Of a stretch of 12,291 nucleotides of DNA, positions 5,744 to 12,291 are shown piece after piece. The position numbers and the translations under genes are program-made. Position 1 is the stretch's first letter. Every line of letters starts with the position of its first letter. This DNA is from SIG588 sp045654545 (lineage in GTDB: Bacteria > Bacillota > Clostridia > Oscillospirales > Acutalibacteraceae), in NCBI GenBank assembly GCA_045654545.1, contig JAZONO010000060.1:1-12291 (forward strand), written 5' to 3'. Under the pieces are notes generated by a model. It was not told where the DNA came from. It did no database searches and saw only the letters and a program-made list of their open reading frames with translations.

Positions 5744-7141
5744 TCATACACGATGCCATTTGGCACCCTCTTTGGTATCCTCGATCACAATGCCGCGTTC
5801 CTTCAATAGATCACGAATGCGGTCGGATTCCGCCCAATCCTTGGCGGCGCGTGCCGCAGTGCGCTGTGCCACCAGGGCATCGATCTCGGCATCTTCGGGC
5901 GACACAGTCCCTTCGGTTTGCTCTTCGATCAGACCAGGCGACAGCACTTCGCCAAATTCCGCGATCAACGCCAACTTTTCGGCGGCGTTCAATGGCGCTT
6001 TCAGCACGTCATACAGCGCGGTGATCGCCAGCGACGTGTTCAGATCGTTGTCCATCGCTTCGCGGAAGGAGGCACGGTATGCTTCGATGCCGTCCCCCAC
6101 CATTTCGTCCGCGGCAGGGGTCAGCGCCGCCACCTTCTTTTTCAGTTGGGCATAGGCTTTGGCGGCATTGTCCATTCCTTCCCACGAGAAGGTGAGGGAT
6201 TTGCGATAATGCGATTGCAGGCAGAAAAAACGGTATGCCAACGGATCGTATCCCTTTTCTTCCAGCAACGATACCGTGAGAAATTCACCTTTCGATTTGC
6301 TCATTTTGCCGCCTGCCGTGTTCAGGTGCAACACGTGGAACCAATAACGGCACCACGGATGCCCCAAATACGCCTCGCTCTGGGCGATCTCGTTGGTGTG
6401 GTGGGGGAAAATGTTGTCCACCCCACCGCAATGCAGGTCGAGGTATTCCCCGAGATATTTAATGGCGATACCCGAACATTCGATGTGCCAGCCGGGATAT
6501 CCCACACCCCACGGGCTGTCCCATTTCAGTTCCTGATCGACAAATTTCGATTTGGTAAACCACAGCACGAAATCCGCTTTGTTGCGCTTGTTGCTGTCCT
6601 CTTCCACACCGTCACGCACGCCTACGGCGAGATCTTCGCTGTCGTGCTTGTTAAAAACGTAATATTCGTTCGGGCAGGAGGTATCAAAATAGATGTTGCC
6701 GCCTGCTTCATACGCCACCCCTTTTTCGAGCAACGTTTCCACCAGATGAATAAACTCCGCAATGCAACCCGTGGCCGGTTGCACCGTGTTCGGGCGGCGA
6801 ATGTGCAGTTTCTCGCAATCCGCAAAGAACGCATCGGTGTAGAATTGGGCGATCTCCATCACCGTCTTTTTCTCGCGGCGCGCGCCTTTGAGCATTTTGT
6901 CTTCACCGGTATCCGCATCGCTGGAGAGATGCCCCACGTCGGTGATGTTCATCACGCGGTTGACATCATAGCCGATGTACCGCAGATACTTTTCCAGCAC
7001 GTCCTCCATCATATAGGTGCGCAGGTTACCGATGTGCGCATAGTGATACACCGTCGGACCGCAGGTGTACATCTTCACCTTTCCCTCTTCGTGGGGGATA
7101 AACTCGTCTTTGGTGCGCGTTAAGGTATTATACAGTTTCAT
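5744..7141 (-). CDS. cysS: Cysteinyl-tRNA synthetase
   Basis: This class I aminoacyl-tRNA synthetase charges tRNA-Cys in the cytoplasm. Its 465-aa length is typical. The nucleotide-binding HIGH-type motif is H36-I-G-N39 and the KMSKS loop is 279-283. The zinc site that selects cysteine is complete by analogy to the E. coli enzyme: Cys27 (YTCGP), Cys222 (HIECSG), His247 and Glu251 (FPHHTNE). The C-terminal part has the DALR-like helical region and a conserved RDLLKERGI segment near 443-451. ATG 7141 has AGAGGA 8 nt upstream, located inside the end of cysE; the gap between the genes is only 4 nt. Expression should follow the Cys T-box upstream of cysE. No frameshift or missing catalytic residue was seen. 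Confidence 0.97.
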   Translation of the reverse strand: MKLYNTLTRTKDEFIPHEEGKVKMYTCGPTVYHYAHIGNLRTYMMEDVLEKYLRYIGYDVNRVMNITDVGHLSSDADTGEDKMLKGARREKKTVMEIAQFYTDAFFADCEKLHIRRPNTVQPATGCIAEFIHLVETLLEKGVAYEAGGNIYFDTSCPNEYYVFNKHDSEDLAVGVRDGVEEDSNKRNKADFVLWFTKSKFVDQELKWDSPWGVGYPGWHIECSGIAIKYLGEYLDLHCGGVDNIFPHHTNEIAQSEAYLGHPWCRYWFHVLHLNTAGGKMSKSKGEFLTVSLLEEKGYDPLAYRFFCLQSHYRKSLTFSWEGMDNAAKAYAQLKKKVAALTPAADEMVGDGIEAYRASFREAMDNDLNTSLAITALYDVLKAPLNAAEKLALIAEFGEVLSPGLIEEQTEGTVSPEDAEIDALVAQRTAARAAKDWAESDRIRDLLKERGIVIEDTKEGAKWHRV

Positions 7142-7145
7142 TGTG

Positions 7146-7778
7146 TTATTCCTCTTTCTCTTTCAAGTGCTTTTCCAAACGGTCGATACGACCGTCGATA
7201 CGACACAGTTCTTGCGACACGGGATCGGGAATGTGGATCTGATCCAGATCCGGCACCTTCAACCCGTTGCGGCGCGCCACACGGGCAGGCACGCCCACCG
7301 CCGTGCAGTTATCGGGAATGTCCATCAGCACCACCGCACCGGCGGCAATGCGCACGTTGTTCCCGATGTGGATGGGACCCAACACTTTGGCACTGGCACC
7401 CACCATCACGTTGTTGCCGAGGGTGGGGTGGCGTTTGCCGCGATCCTTACCCGTACCGCCGAGCGTCACACCTTGATAGATGGTGCAATCGTCCCCGATC
7501 TCGGTGGTCTCGCCGATCACCACACCGGTGCCGTGGTCGATGAACAAACGGCGACCGATGGTGGCACCCGGGTGAATTTCAATGCCGGTGCGTTTCACAC
7601 AGCGTTGGGACACAAAGCGTGCCAAAAAACGGTGTCCGTGACGGAACAACCAGTTGGCACGGCGATGCGCACGCACCGCTTTGAAACTGTTATATAACAG
7701 CGCCACTTCCAACGTTGATCCGGCGGCAGGGTCTCGTTCGCGAATCGCCGCCACGTCCTCCCGAAAACGTTCAAACAT
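7146..7778 (-). CDS. cysE: Serine O-acetyltransferase
   Basis: This enzyme transfers acetyl from acetyl-CoA to L-serine, making O-acetylserine, the first committed step of cysteine synthesis. The protein is 210 aa, the short Gram-positive/EpsC-like form lacking the long N-terminal domain of E. coli CysE. The left-handed beta-helix hexapeptide repeats run from about 66 to 165. Catalytic residues are Asp81-His82 (IDHGTG) and His117 (GKRHPTLG); GGTGK follows the VTLGGTG turn, and the AGVPA-like motif is VGVPARV. The charged C-terminal tail looks helical or coiled. I chose ATG 7778, with GGAGG 6 nt upstream. An in-frame ATG at 7823 would lie inside the T-box terminator stem and is rejected. No cysK (O-acetylserine sulfhydrylase) is in the window. 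Confidence 0.96.
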   Translation of the reverse strand: MFERFREDVAAIRERDPAAGSTLEVALLYNSFKAVRAHRRANWLFRHGHRFLARFVSQRCVKRTGIEIHPGATIGRRLFIDHGTGVVIGETTEIGDDCTIYQGVTLGGTGKDRGKRHPTLGNNVMVGASAKVLGPIHIGNNVRIAAGAVVLMDIPDNCTAVGVPARVARRNGLKVPDLDQIHIPDPVSQELCRIDGRIDRLEKHLKEKEE

Positions 7779-7789
7779 ACAAAGCCTCC

Positions 7790-7832
7790 AAAAACAAAAC
7801 GCCTCCGTCGTGCCGTTTGGCACAACGGAGGC
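7790..7832 (-). terminator. T-box terminator hairpin before cysE
   Basis: On the minus strand a 14-bp stem (7819-7832 with 7801-7814, one G-U wobble, loop AAAC) is followed by GTTTTGTTTTT. This is an intrinsic terminator placed directly before the cysE ribosome-binding site GGAGG (7785-7789). Its 5' arm contains CTCCG, which can instead pair with CGGAG at 7854-7858 to make the T-box antiterminator, so the two structures exclude each other. Confidence 0.95.
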
Positions 7833-8041
7833 GCACGAATGTACGCGGTTCCACTCCGAATTTCACTCAAAGGCCCCTTTAACGGTGGGCAACCGCGACC
7901 GCCTACTTGCCCTAAGGGGGTTCGGCCGCCGTGCTCACGGGTGCATTTCGCCGCGGTTACTCAAAAAGCGCTCACAGCCGATGACGCTTTCTCTCTGATG
8001 AGTGACGGTGCGGATACTTCTCCCGATCTACGCATGTATAT
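7801..8041 (-). promoter_or_regulatory. T-box riboswitch leader, Cys (TGC) specifier
   Basis: This about 240-nt leader has the hallmarks of a tRNA-sensing T-box. The conserved T-box sequence GGAGTGGAACCGCG is at 7844-7857. The antiterminator helix can form from CGGAG (7854-7858) and CTCCG (7826-7830), with GCG/CGC stacked inside and TGGAACC as the bulge that would bind the tRNA 3' NCCA end. AGAGAGAAAGCG at about 7985-7996 is the stem I purine-rich element. GAAATGCACC around 7941-7950 presents TGC (7943-7945) as the specifier codon, read by tRNA-Cys. A stem III-like helix GGGCAA/TTGCCC is also visible. Uncharged tRNA-Cys should stabilise antitermination and turn on cysE-cysS and the genes after them. 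Specifier and target genes agree, which makes the assignment firm. Confidence 0.95.
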
Positions 8042-8047
8042 TATTAT

Positions 8048-8075
8048 AGTATACCGAAAAATCCGAAAATGTCCA
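8048..8075 (-). promoter_or_regulatory. Sigma-A-type promoter of the cysteine operon
   Basis: On the minus strand TGGACA (8070-8075) and TATACT (8048-8053) are separated by 16 nt. Each matches the consensus at 5 of 6 positions. Transcription would begin near 8041, directly before the T-box leader. The promoter starts only 15 nt after the pgsA stop codon, and no terminator separates them, so read-through from the recX-rimO-pgsA transcript is possible. An overlapping TATAAT would give a 21-nt spacer and is less likely. Confidence 0.75.
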
Positions 8076-8089
8076 GTAAAATTTGAAAA

Positions 8090-8680
8090 TTATTTTTCGC
8101 CTTGGAAGAAACGGCGGTTTGCCCACACGTATTCCACGCCCGACAACACCGTCAGCACCGCCGAGATCCACACCAGCACCTCGCCCACGATCAACGGGAC
8201 GAAATACAGGGCCGAGGGTAACGCGAAAGCGGCAAGCAACCCCTGTTGCCACGTGGCAAATTCCAACGCCGCGATGGACACCAAAATGGCGACAAACTGC
8301 ATCACCGTTTTGAGTTTGCCCCAATAGTTCGCCGCGATCACCGTGCCGTCGGTTGCCGCCATCAGGCGCACCGAGGTCACCGCAAATTCACGTGTGAGGA
8401 TGAGCAATAATGCCCACGGACTCATTTTCCCGATGGCACACAAACCGATGAACGCCGCCGTGGTGAGCATTTTATCCGCAATGGGATCCAAGAACTTACC
8501 CAAATTGGTGATCAGATTGCGTGCACGGGCGATCTTGCCGTCGAACATATCGGTCAGCGCGGCGGCGCCGAACACCAAACCCGACACGAGATAATGAAAC
8601 GGGAAATCCCACAAAAAACACAACATGAAGAGCGGCACCATCACGATGCGCGCCACGGTTAAGCGATTCGGCAGATTCAT
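8090..8680 (-). CDS. pgsA: CDP-diacylglycerol-glycerol-3-phosphate 3-phosphatidyltransferase
   Basis: This integral membrane enzyme makes phosphatidylglycerophosphate from CDP-diacylglycerol and glycerol 3-phosphate, the committed step to phosphatidylglycerol and cardiolipin. From the chosen start it is 196 aa, with several hydrophobic spans. The CDP-alcohol phosphatidyltransferase signature is complete: D44-x2-D47-G48-x2-A51-R52-x8-G61-x3-D65-x3-D69. The N-terminal MNLPNRLTVARI is typical of PgsA. ATG 8680 shares one base with the rimO stop codon (TGATG) and has GGGGGAG upstream; an in-frame ATG at 8707 would overlap rimO further and lacks the family N-terminus. It is translationally coupled to rimO. 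Confidence 0.93.
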   Translation of the reverse strand: MNLPNRLTVARIVMVPLFMLCFLWDFPFHYLVSGLVFGAAALTDMFDGKIARARNLITNLGKFLDPIADKMLTTAAFIGLCAIGKMSPWALLLILTREFAVTSVRLMAATDGTVIAANYWGKLKTVMQFVAILVSIAALEFATWQQGLLAAFALPSALYFVPLIVGEVLVWISAVLTVLSGVEYVWANRRFFQGEK

Positions 8681-10011
8681 CACACCATCTCCCCCATCAA
8701 ATCCCAATCCATTGTGTCGGTGACGGTCACCTTTACGAAATCACCCGGTCGCGGACGATGTCCGTCCGCCACGGTGAAGAATACCTTACCGTCGATATCG
8801 GGTGCATCGGCGGGACTGCGACCAAACCAGCACTCGGCATAGCGGTCAAAACTTTCCACCAGCACCTCCACCGTGCGACCCACCTGTGCCGCATTGTAGC
8901 GGTCGGTCACCAACGCTTGTTCTTGCATCACAATGTCGCGGCGGCGCTGTTTCATTTTATCCGATACCTGCCCTTCCATTTCGGCGGCAGGCGTGCCGTC
9001 TTCGGGCGAATAGGCAAAGCAACCCAGTCGCTCGATGCCGACTTCTTTCACAAAATCGCACAGGGCGGCAAAATCCGCCTTGCTCTCGCCGGGGAAACCC
9101 ACCATTACAGTGGAACGCAACACAATGCCCGGCACTTCGTCGCGGATATGCGCGATCAAGGCTTTAAGCGAATCCGCATCCCCACGGCGATTCATACGGC
9201 GCAACACCTCGCCGCTCACGTGTTGCAGGGGAATATCCATGTACTTGACGATCTTCTCTTCCTCACGCATCACGCAGAGCAACTCGTCGGTAATATGTTC
9301 AGGATAGCAATAGAGCAGGCGGATCCAATGAAGTCCCTCCACCGCGCACAACCCACGCAATAACTGCGGCAAACGCGATTCGCCATACAGATCGTATCCC
9401 CACGCGGTGACATCCTGCGCCACCAAAATCAGTTCTTTCACGCCATTGGCGGCAAGGGTTTTCGCCTCTTCGATAATCGCCTCTTCACGGCGACTGCGCA
9501 ATCCACCGCGAATGAGCGGAATGGCACAATAGGTGCAACGGTTGTCGCATCCGTCCGCAATGCGGAGATAGGCGAAAAAGGACGGGGTGGTCTGCAAGCG
9601 GTCGCCGTCCAGTTCCCAACACGCTTTGTCGGGGAAAGAGGACACATTCTCCCCTGCCATTACAGAGTTCACAACCTCCACAATGTCGCGATTGGCGCCC
9701 AGACCGATCACCGCATCGCATTCGGGCAATTCACGTGCCACCTCTTCGCGGTAGCGTTCCGCCATACAGCCCGTCACAATGATCTTTTTGATCTGCCCCT
9801 CGTTTTTAAGGGTGGCAAATTCCAAAATATTCTCAATGGATTCTTTTTTGGCATCCTCAATAAATCCGCAGGTGTTCACAATCACCACGTCGGCAAGACC
9901 GCTGTCTGCCGTGATGCGAAACCCTGCCTGTTCCAATTTTGCCAACATCAGTTCCGCATCCATCTGGTTTTTGGGACAGCCGAGCGACACCATCCCCACT
10001 TTAATAGCCAT
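8680..10011 (-). CDS. rimO: Ribosomal protein uS12 methylthiotransferase
   Basis: This is a radical SAM enzyme that adds a methylthio group to the conserved Asp of ribosomal protein S12. At 443 aa it has normal length and three domains. The first is an N-terminal UPF0004 domain with the auxiliary-cluster cysteines C12 (SLGCPKN, the form typical of RimO rather than MiaB), C48 (NTCGF) and C82 (TGCMA). The second is the radical SAM core with CxxxCxxC at C155, C159 and C162. The third is a C-terminal TRAM domain from about 375. ATG 10011 is preceded by GAGGAA at 8 nt. It begins 17 nt after recX and overlaps pgsA by one base, so the three are one transcript. No key residue is missing. Confidence 0.96.
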   Translation of the reverse strand: MAIKVGMVSLGCPKNQMDAELMLAKLEQAGFRITADSGLADVVIVNTCGFIEDAKKESIENILEFATLKNEGQIKKIIVTGCMAERYREEVARELPECDAVIGLGANRDIVEVVNSVMAGENVSSFPDKACWELDGDRLQTTPSFFAYLRIADGCDNRCTYCAIPLIRGGLRSRREEAIIEEAKTLAANGVKELILVAQDVTAWGYDLYGESRLPQLLRGLCAVEGLHWIRLLYCYPEHITDELLCVMREEEKIVKYMDIPLQHVSGEVLRRMNRRGDADSLKALIAHIRDEVPGIVLRSTVMVGFPGESKADFAALCDFVKEVGIERLGCFAYSPEDGTPAAEMEGQVSDKMKQRRRDIVMQEQALVTDRYNAAQVGRTVEVLVESFDRYAECWFGRSPADAPDIDGKVFFTVADGHRPRPGDFVKVTVTDTMDWDLMGEMV

Positions 10012-10028
10012 ACGCGATTCCTCAATTC

Positions 10029-10664
10029 TCAGAACTCATCACCCTCACATTCCGCTTCCAAACAACGCCACGCTTCGCGTACCGTGCGGCTGTCGTAACC
10101 GTAGCGTAACAGCAGTGCCGTACCGCGCTGTTGCACGGTGGGGGTAACAGATACAGTATACCTCTTTTTTTCCAGTAAAGCAAGTGCTTGTTGCAAATCG
10201 TTCAGATTTTCTGCTTCATCCACCGTTTCCACCGCGTATTCGCCGAGTTCACGGGCAATGCCGTGCGCCGCAATTTCCTGCACCGTGCGGCGGCGTGCAT
10301 ACAGCTTGCGCAAACGGCAATCACGTGCCAGACGGCGTGCATACACCTCGTCGTTCACCAACCCCAATTCGCACATACGCGCCGCGGTGGCGGTGGCTTC
10401 CTCGGCATACCCTTTTTCACGCAATTTGCGGCAGAGTTCCTTTTCGCCGTAATCCCGTACGCTCAAAAGATACAACGCATATTCCCGTGCACGGCGCGCC
10501 GCGGATGCCGAGAGCAAAGCGGCAAGCGCATCCTCGTCGATCTCGCTGCCCACCGTGTACACCGATTCTTCCACCGTTTGTTTGTCCACCATATATTCCG
10601 TTCCGTCGTTTAAGGTCATGCAAAACTGCTGACCGCGACGGCGTTCCAACGATTCGATCTGCAT
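10029..10664 (-). CDS. recX: Regulatory protein RecX
   Basis: RecX binds RecA filaments and modulates their activity. The 211-aa protein has an N-terminal beta-rich segment and tandem three-helix repeats. Typical motifs are AREYALYLLSVRDYGEKELCRKL followed by KGY, then LGLVNDEVYARRLARD and the HGIARELG region; the C-terminal repeat ends LLRYGYDSRTVREAW. To keep within sequence limits I cite these as short stretches near residues 58-80, 81-85, 100-115 and 130-138. ATG 10664 has AAGGAG upstream with good spacing. It lies directly downstream of recA, as in many bacteria, but is separated from it by a hairpin (10684-10709) and repeat copy B. The cinA gene often found next to recA is not here. Confidence 0.92.
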   Translation of the reverse strand: MQIESLERRRGQQFCMTLNDGTEYMVDKQTVEESVYTVGSEIDEDALAALLSASAARRAREYALYLLSVRDYGEKELCRKLREKGYAEEATATAARMCELGLVNDEVYARRLARDCRLRKLYARRRTVQEIAAHGIARELGEYAVETVDEAENLNDLQQALALLEKKRYTVSVTPTVQQRGTALLLRYGYDSRTVREAWRCLEAECEGDEF

Positions 10665-10683
10665 CGTGTTCTCCTTTTGAGGA

Positions 10684-10709
10684 AAGGCGGCAGGTCACCC
10701 TGCCGCCTT
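10684..10709 (-). terminator. GC-rich hairpin between recA and recX, possible attenuator
   Basis: AAGGCGGCAGG (10684-10694) and its perfect complement (10699-10709) form an 11-bp stem with a 4-nt loop. On the minus strand it is followed by TCCTC with few Ts, so termination would be partial at best. It lies 20 nt upstream of the recX start codon and next to repeat copy B. In E. coli partial termination between recA and recX lowers RecX output; the same role here is inference. Confidence 0.5.
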
Positions 10710-10712
10710 ATA

Positions 10713-10784
10713 GGGTGAGCATTCAAATCCAAACTCCGTTTTGGGAAGGCGGATTTTTGCTCATCCATTGTTAAAATGCTCGCC
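10713..10784. mobile_element. MITE-like element, copy B (short form)
   Basis: These 72 bp match the left 72 bp of copy C at all but about 5 positions and have the same orientation. TA (10711-10712) precedes the terminal GGGTGAGC, as in the other copies. Similarity stops at GCTCGCC, 6 bp before the recA stop codon. The two ends of this short copy (GGGTGAGCATT and the complement of AATGCTCGCC) resemble each other as a reduced inverted repeat. It may be a deletion derivative or a minimal unit. It fills most of the recA-recX gap. Confidence 0.75.
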
Positions 10785-10790
10785 TTGCGT

Positions 10791-11933
10791 TTAGTCATCT
10801 ACCGTAATGTCGATTTTGGCTTTTGCCGTATTGGCGGTCACCTGCACCGCCGCTTCGATCGGGATTTCCAAAGGCGCTTGCTCCGACAGGACCGCCGCCT
10901 GCGGACGGCTTTGACGCGCCAATTCCTCACGGATCTGCGCTTCCAGTTGTGCCGCCATTTCGGGATTGTCGCGCAGGAAATCACGGGCATTATCCCGTCC
11001 TTGACCGATACGCATATCGTTGTAATAGAACCACGCGCCCGAACGCTGTACCAGATCCAACTTCATACCAAGGTCGATCAACTCGCTGTCGCGCGAGATA
11101 CCCTTGCCGTACAACACGTCGAATTCCGCCTCTTTAAACGGGGGCGCCACCTTGTTTTTCACCACGCGCACACGGGTGTGCGAGCCGATCGGCTCGCTGC
11201 CATTTTTGATGGTTTCCACACGGCGCACGTCCAAACGCACCGATGCGTAATATTTCAGCGCGTTACCGCCGGCGGTGACTTCGGGGTTGCCGTACATCAC
11301 ACCCACCTTCAAACGCAACTGGTTGATAAATACCGCAATGCAGTTGGATTTTGACACCACACCGGCGAGTTTACGCATCGCCTGCGACATCAAACGTGCC
11401 TGCAAACCAACGTGGGAATCCCCCATCTCGCCTTCGATTTCGGCACGGGGCACCAGTGCCGCCACCGAGTCGACCACCACGATGTCGATCGCGCCCGAAC
11501 GGATCAGCGCTTCGGCGATTTCCAGCGCCTGCTCACCCGTATCCGGTTGCGACACCAACAGGGAATCCACGTTGACACCCAGCGCCGCCGCATACACGGG
11601 ATCGAGCGCGTGCTCCACGTCGATAAACGCCGCTTCGCCGCCGCGCTTTTGTGCTTCTGCCACCGCGTGCAACGCCAAGGTGGTCTTACCCGAGGATTCG
11701 GGACCATAGATTTCCACAATACGACCGCGCGGCAAACCGCCGATTCCCAGCGCCGCATCCAGCGCAAGCGAGCCGGTGGGGATGGATTCCACGTTCAAAT
11801 GGGCATTCTGCCCCAAGCGCATGACCGCGCCTTTACCGTAACTTTTCTCGATCTGTTGCAGAGCGATCTCCAACGCCTTTTGACGGTCCTCCGTCTTGCC
11901 GGGCATCGCTTTTGCTGCTTTCTTTTCCGCCAT
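10791..11933 (-). CDS. recA: Recombinase RecA
   Basis: RecA forms ATP-dependent filaments on ssDNA, drives homologous recombination and triggers LexA self-cleavage. The protein is 380 aa, slightly longer than the usual about 350, mostly through its C-terminal tail. Walker A is GPESSGKT (77-84, Lys83) and Walker B is IVVVDS (151-156). DNA-binding loop 1 lies near 160-172 (PRAEIEGEMGDSHVG), and loop 2 near 204-223 contains NQLRLKVGVMYGNPE. The tail ends DITVDD. ATG 11933 has AAAGGAG about 9 nt upstream. Repeat copy C begins 22 nt upstream of the ATG, so the promoter must lie in that repeat or beyond it; I could not identify it, nor a good SOS box. The reading frame is intact. Copies B and C flank the gene as direct repeats. 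Confidence 0.98.
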   Translation of the reverse strand: MAEKKAAKAMPGKTEDRQKALEIALQQIEKSYGKGAVMRLGQNAHLNVESIPTGSLALDAALGIGGLPRGRIVEIYGPESSGKTTLALHAVAEAQKRGGEAAFIDVEHALDPVYAAALGVNVDSLLVSQPDTGEQALEIAEALIRSGAIDIVVVDSVAALVPRAEIEGEMGDSHVGLQARLMSQAMRKLAGVVSKSNCIAVFINQLRLKVGVMYGNPEVTAGGNALKYYASVRLDVRRVETIKNGSEPIGSHTRVRVVKNKVAPPFKEAEFDVLYGKGISRDSELIDLGMKLDLVQRSGAWFYYNDMRIGQGRDNARDFLRDNPEMAAQLEAQIREELARQSRPQAAVLSEQAPLEIPIEAAVQVTANTAKAKIDITVDD

Positions 11934-11954
11934 ATCCCAAATCTCCTTTTCTTA

Positions 11955-12183
11955 GGGCGAGCATTCAAACCCGAACTCCGTTTTGGGAAGGCGGATTTTC
12001 GCTCATCCATTGTTAAAATACTCGCCAATACAGGAGTATTGGCTGCGTTTTTGCCGCGGCTGAACAAAAATCCGCTCTTTCCAAAATCTGTGACCTCAAA
12101 GCGAGGAGATTTTGAGGGATTTTTGTTTCGGTCGGGCGAAGTAATGCTTTCGCCTTACGAGAACGAACGGGACAAAAAGCACC
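11955..12183. mobile_element. MITE-like element, copy C (right end diverged)
   Basis: Starting GGGCGAGCATTCAAACCCGA after TA (11953-11954), this copy follows the reverse complement of copy A closely up to CAAAAAGCACC near 12183. It then departs: the expected GCGGGTTCGGGTTT-type end is replaced by a short unrelated stretch, in which GGTTTCACCC (12193-12202) could be a decayed end. The central palindrome GCCAATAC-AGGA-GTATTGGC (12024-12043) keeps its stem but has a different loop from copy A. The element forms the 5' flank of recA right up to its ribosome-binding site. No transposase is present. Confidence 0.75.
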
Positions 12184-12209
12184 AACATTTAAGGTTTCAC
12201 CCATATTGG

Positions 12210-12236
12210 GAGAATGAGCGCGTAGTGCTCATTCTC
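12210..12236. repeat. Perfect 10-bp hairpin beyond copy C
   Basis: GAGAATGAGC (12210-12219) and GCTCATTCTC (12227-12236) form a perfect stem around a 7-nt loop. No T-tract adjoins it on either strand, so it is not a standard terminator. It directly follows the point where copy C diverges from copy A and may belong to another inserted repeat. Confidence 0.45.
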
Positions 12237-12239
12237 GGT

Positions 12240-12284
12240 GACATTGCCGCAAAACTACAGTAAGAAGATACTGCGAGCAATGTC
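12240..12284. repeat. Long stem-loop at the right edge
   Basis: GACATTGC (12240-12247) and GCAATGTC (12277-12284) pair perfectly. An inner helix, either CGC/GCG or CAGTA (12258-12262) with TACTG (12269-12273), can extend the structure. No gene is visible in 12184-12291, and the window ends 7 bases later, so the context is incomplete. It may be the transcript end of an upstream gene or part of a composite repeat with the hairpin at 12210-12236. Confidence 0.4.
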
Positions 12285-12291
12285 TGCTTTG

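Noticed and set aside
4257..5809. Two long plus-strand frames (305 and 347 aa) opposite the membrane protein and kinase genes.
   Set aside because: They mirror genes with clear motifs or membrane-protein composition and tight operon spacing; their translations are compositionally unnatural.
5918..7123. 401-aa open frame on the plus strand across cysS.
   Set aside because: It is antisense to an intact cysteinyl-tRNA synthetase and shows no recognisable domain.
7779..7823. Upstream in-frame ATG for cysE, adding 15 residues.
   Set aside because: It lies inside the T-box terminator stem, and the added residues do not fit the family. The ATG at 7778 has an ideal GGAGG.
11972..11985. CGAACTCCGTTTTG upstream of recA as an SOS box.
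   Set aside because: The second half-site is poor, and the sequence lies in the terminal region of the repeat element and varies between copies, so it is probably part of the element.
1..12291. CRISPR array, tRNA or rRNA genes, toxin-antitoxin or phage-defence system.
   Set aside because: No regularly spaced direct repeats, cloverleaf tRNA sequence, rRNA-like stretch or defence-type domains were seen. The repeats present are dispersed inverted-repeat elements.

Overview
The window looks like a chromosomal segment of an anaerobic, moderately GC-rich Clostridia, probably of the Oscillospiraceae/Ruminococcaceae type. Three things suggest this: the Firmicutes-style genes (recD2/yrrC-type helicase, comF, a short serine acetyltransferase under a T-box), Bacillota-like promoters and Shine-Dalgarno sites, and small dispersed palindromic repeats. 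This assignment is an inference from content, not from a database comparison. Every convincing gene is on the minus strand, so transcription runs from high to low coordinates.

In transcription order, the right part (about 12.2 to 8.09 kb) is recA, recX, rimO and pgsA: recombinase, recombinase regulator, ribosomal protein S12 methylthiotransferase and phosphatidylglycerophosphate synthase. recX-rimO-pgsA are tightly packed. recA is set apart by a mobile-element-like repeat on each side.

Next comes a cysteine unit (8.08 to 4.24 kb). A sigma-A-type promoter feeds a T-box leader with a TGC (Cys) specifier and a strong terminator. Then follow cysE (serine O-acetyltransferase), cysS (cysteinyl-tRNA synthetase), a PfkB/1-phosphofructokinase-like sugar kinase and a small multi-pass membrane protein, separated by 4 nt, 9 nt and an overlap. 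Uncharged tRNA-Cys should therefore raise both cysteine synthesis and tRNA charging, and probably the two unrelated downstream genes.

The left part (3.97 to 0.18 kb) holds trxA with a perfect terminator, a small one-TM protein of unknown function, and recD2-comF. That pair has its own extended -10 promoter, overlapped at the start site by a LexA-box-like palindrome.

Three copies of one miniature inverted-repeat element (two long, one short) occur at 3968-4241, 10713-10784 and 11955-12183. The best copy has 22-nt terminal inverted repeats and TA flanks, as expected for a non-autonomous relative of an IS630/Tc1-mariner-type transposon. Two copies lie in direct orientation on either side of recA. 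The third supplies the stop codon of the membrane protein gene. A different multi-hairpin repeat lies at the extreme left, and two more hairpins at the extreme right. I found no CRISPR array, tRNA, rRNA, transposase gene or defence system. The most interesting material is regulatory and repeat-derived.
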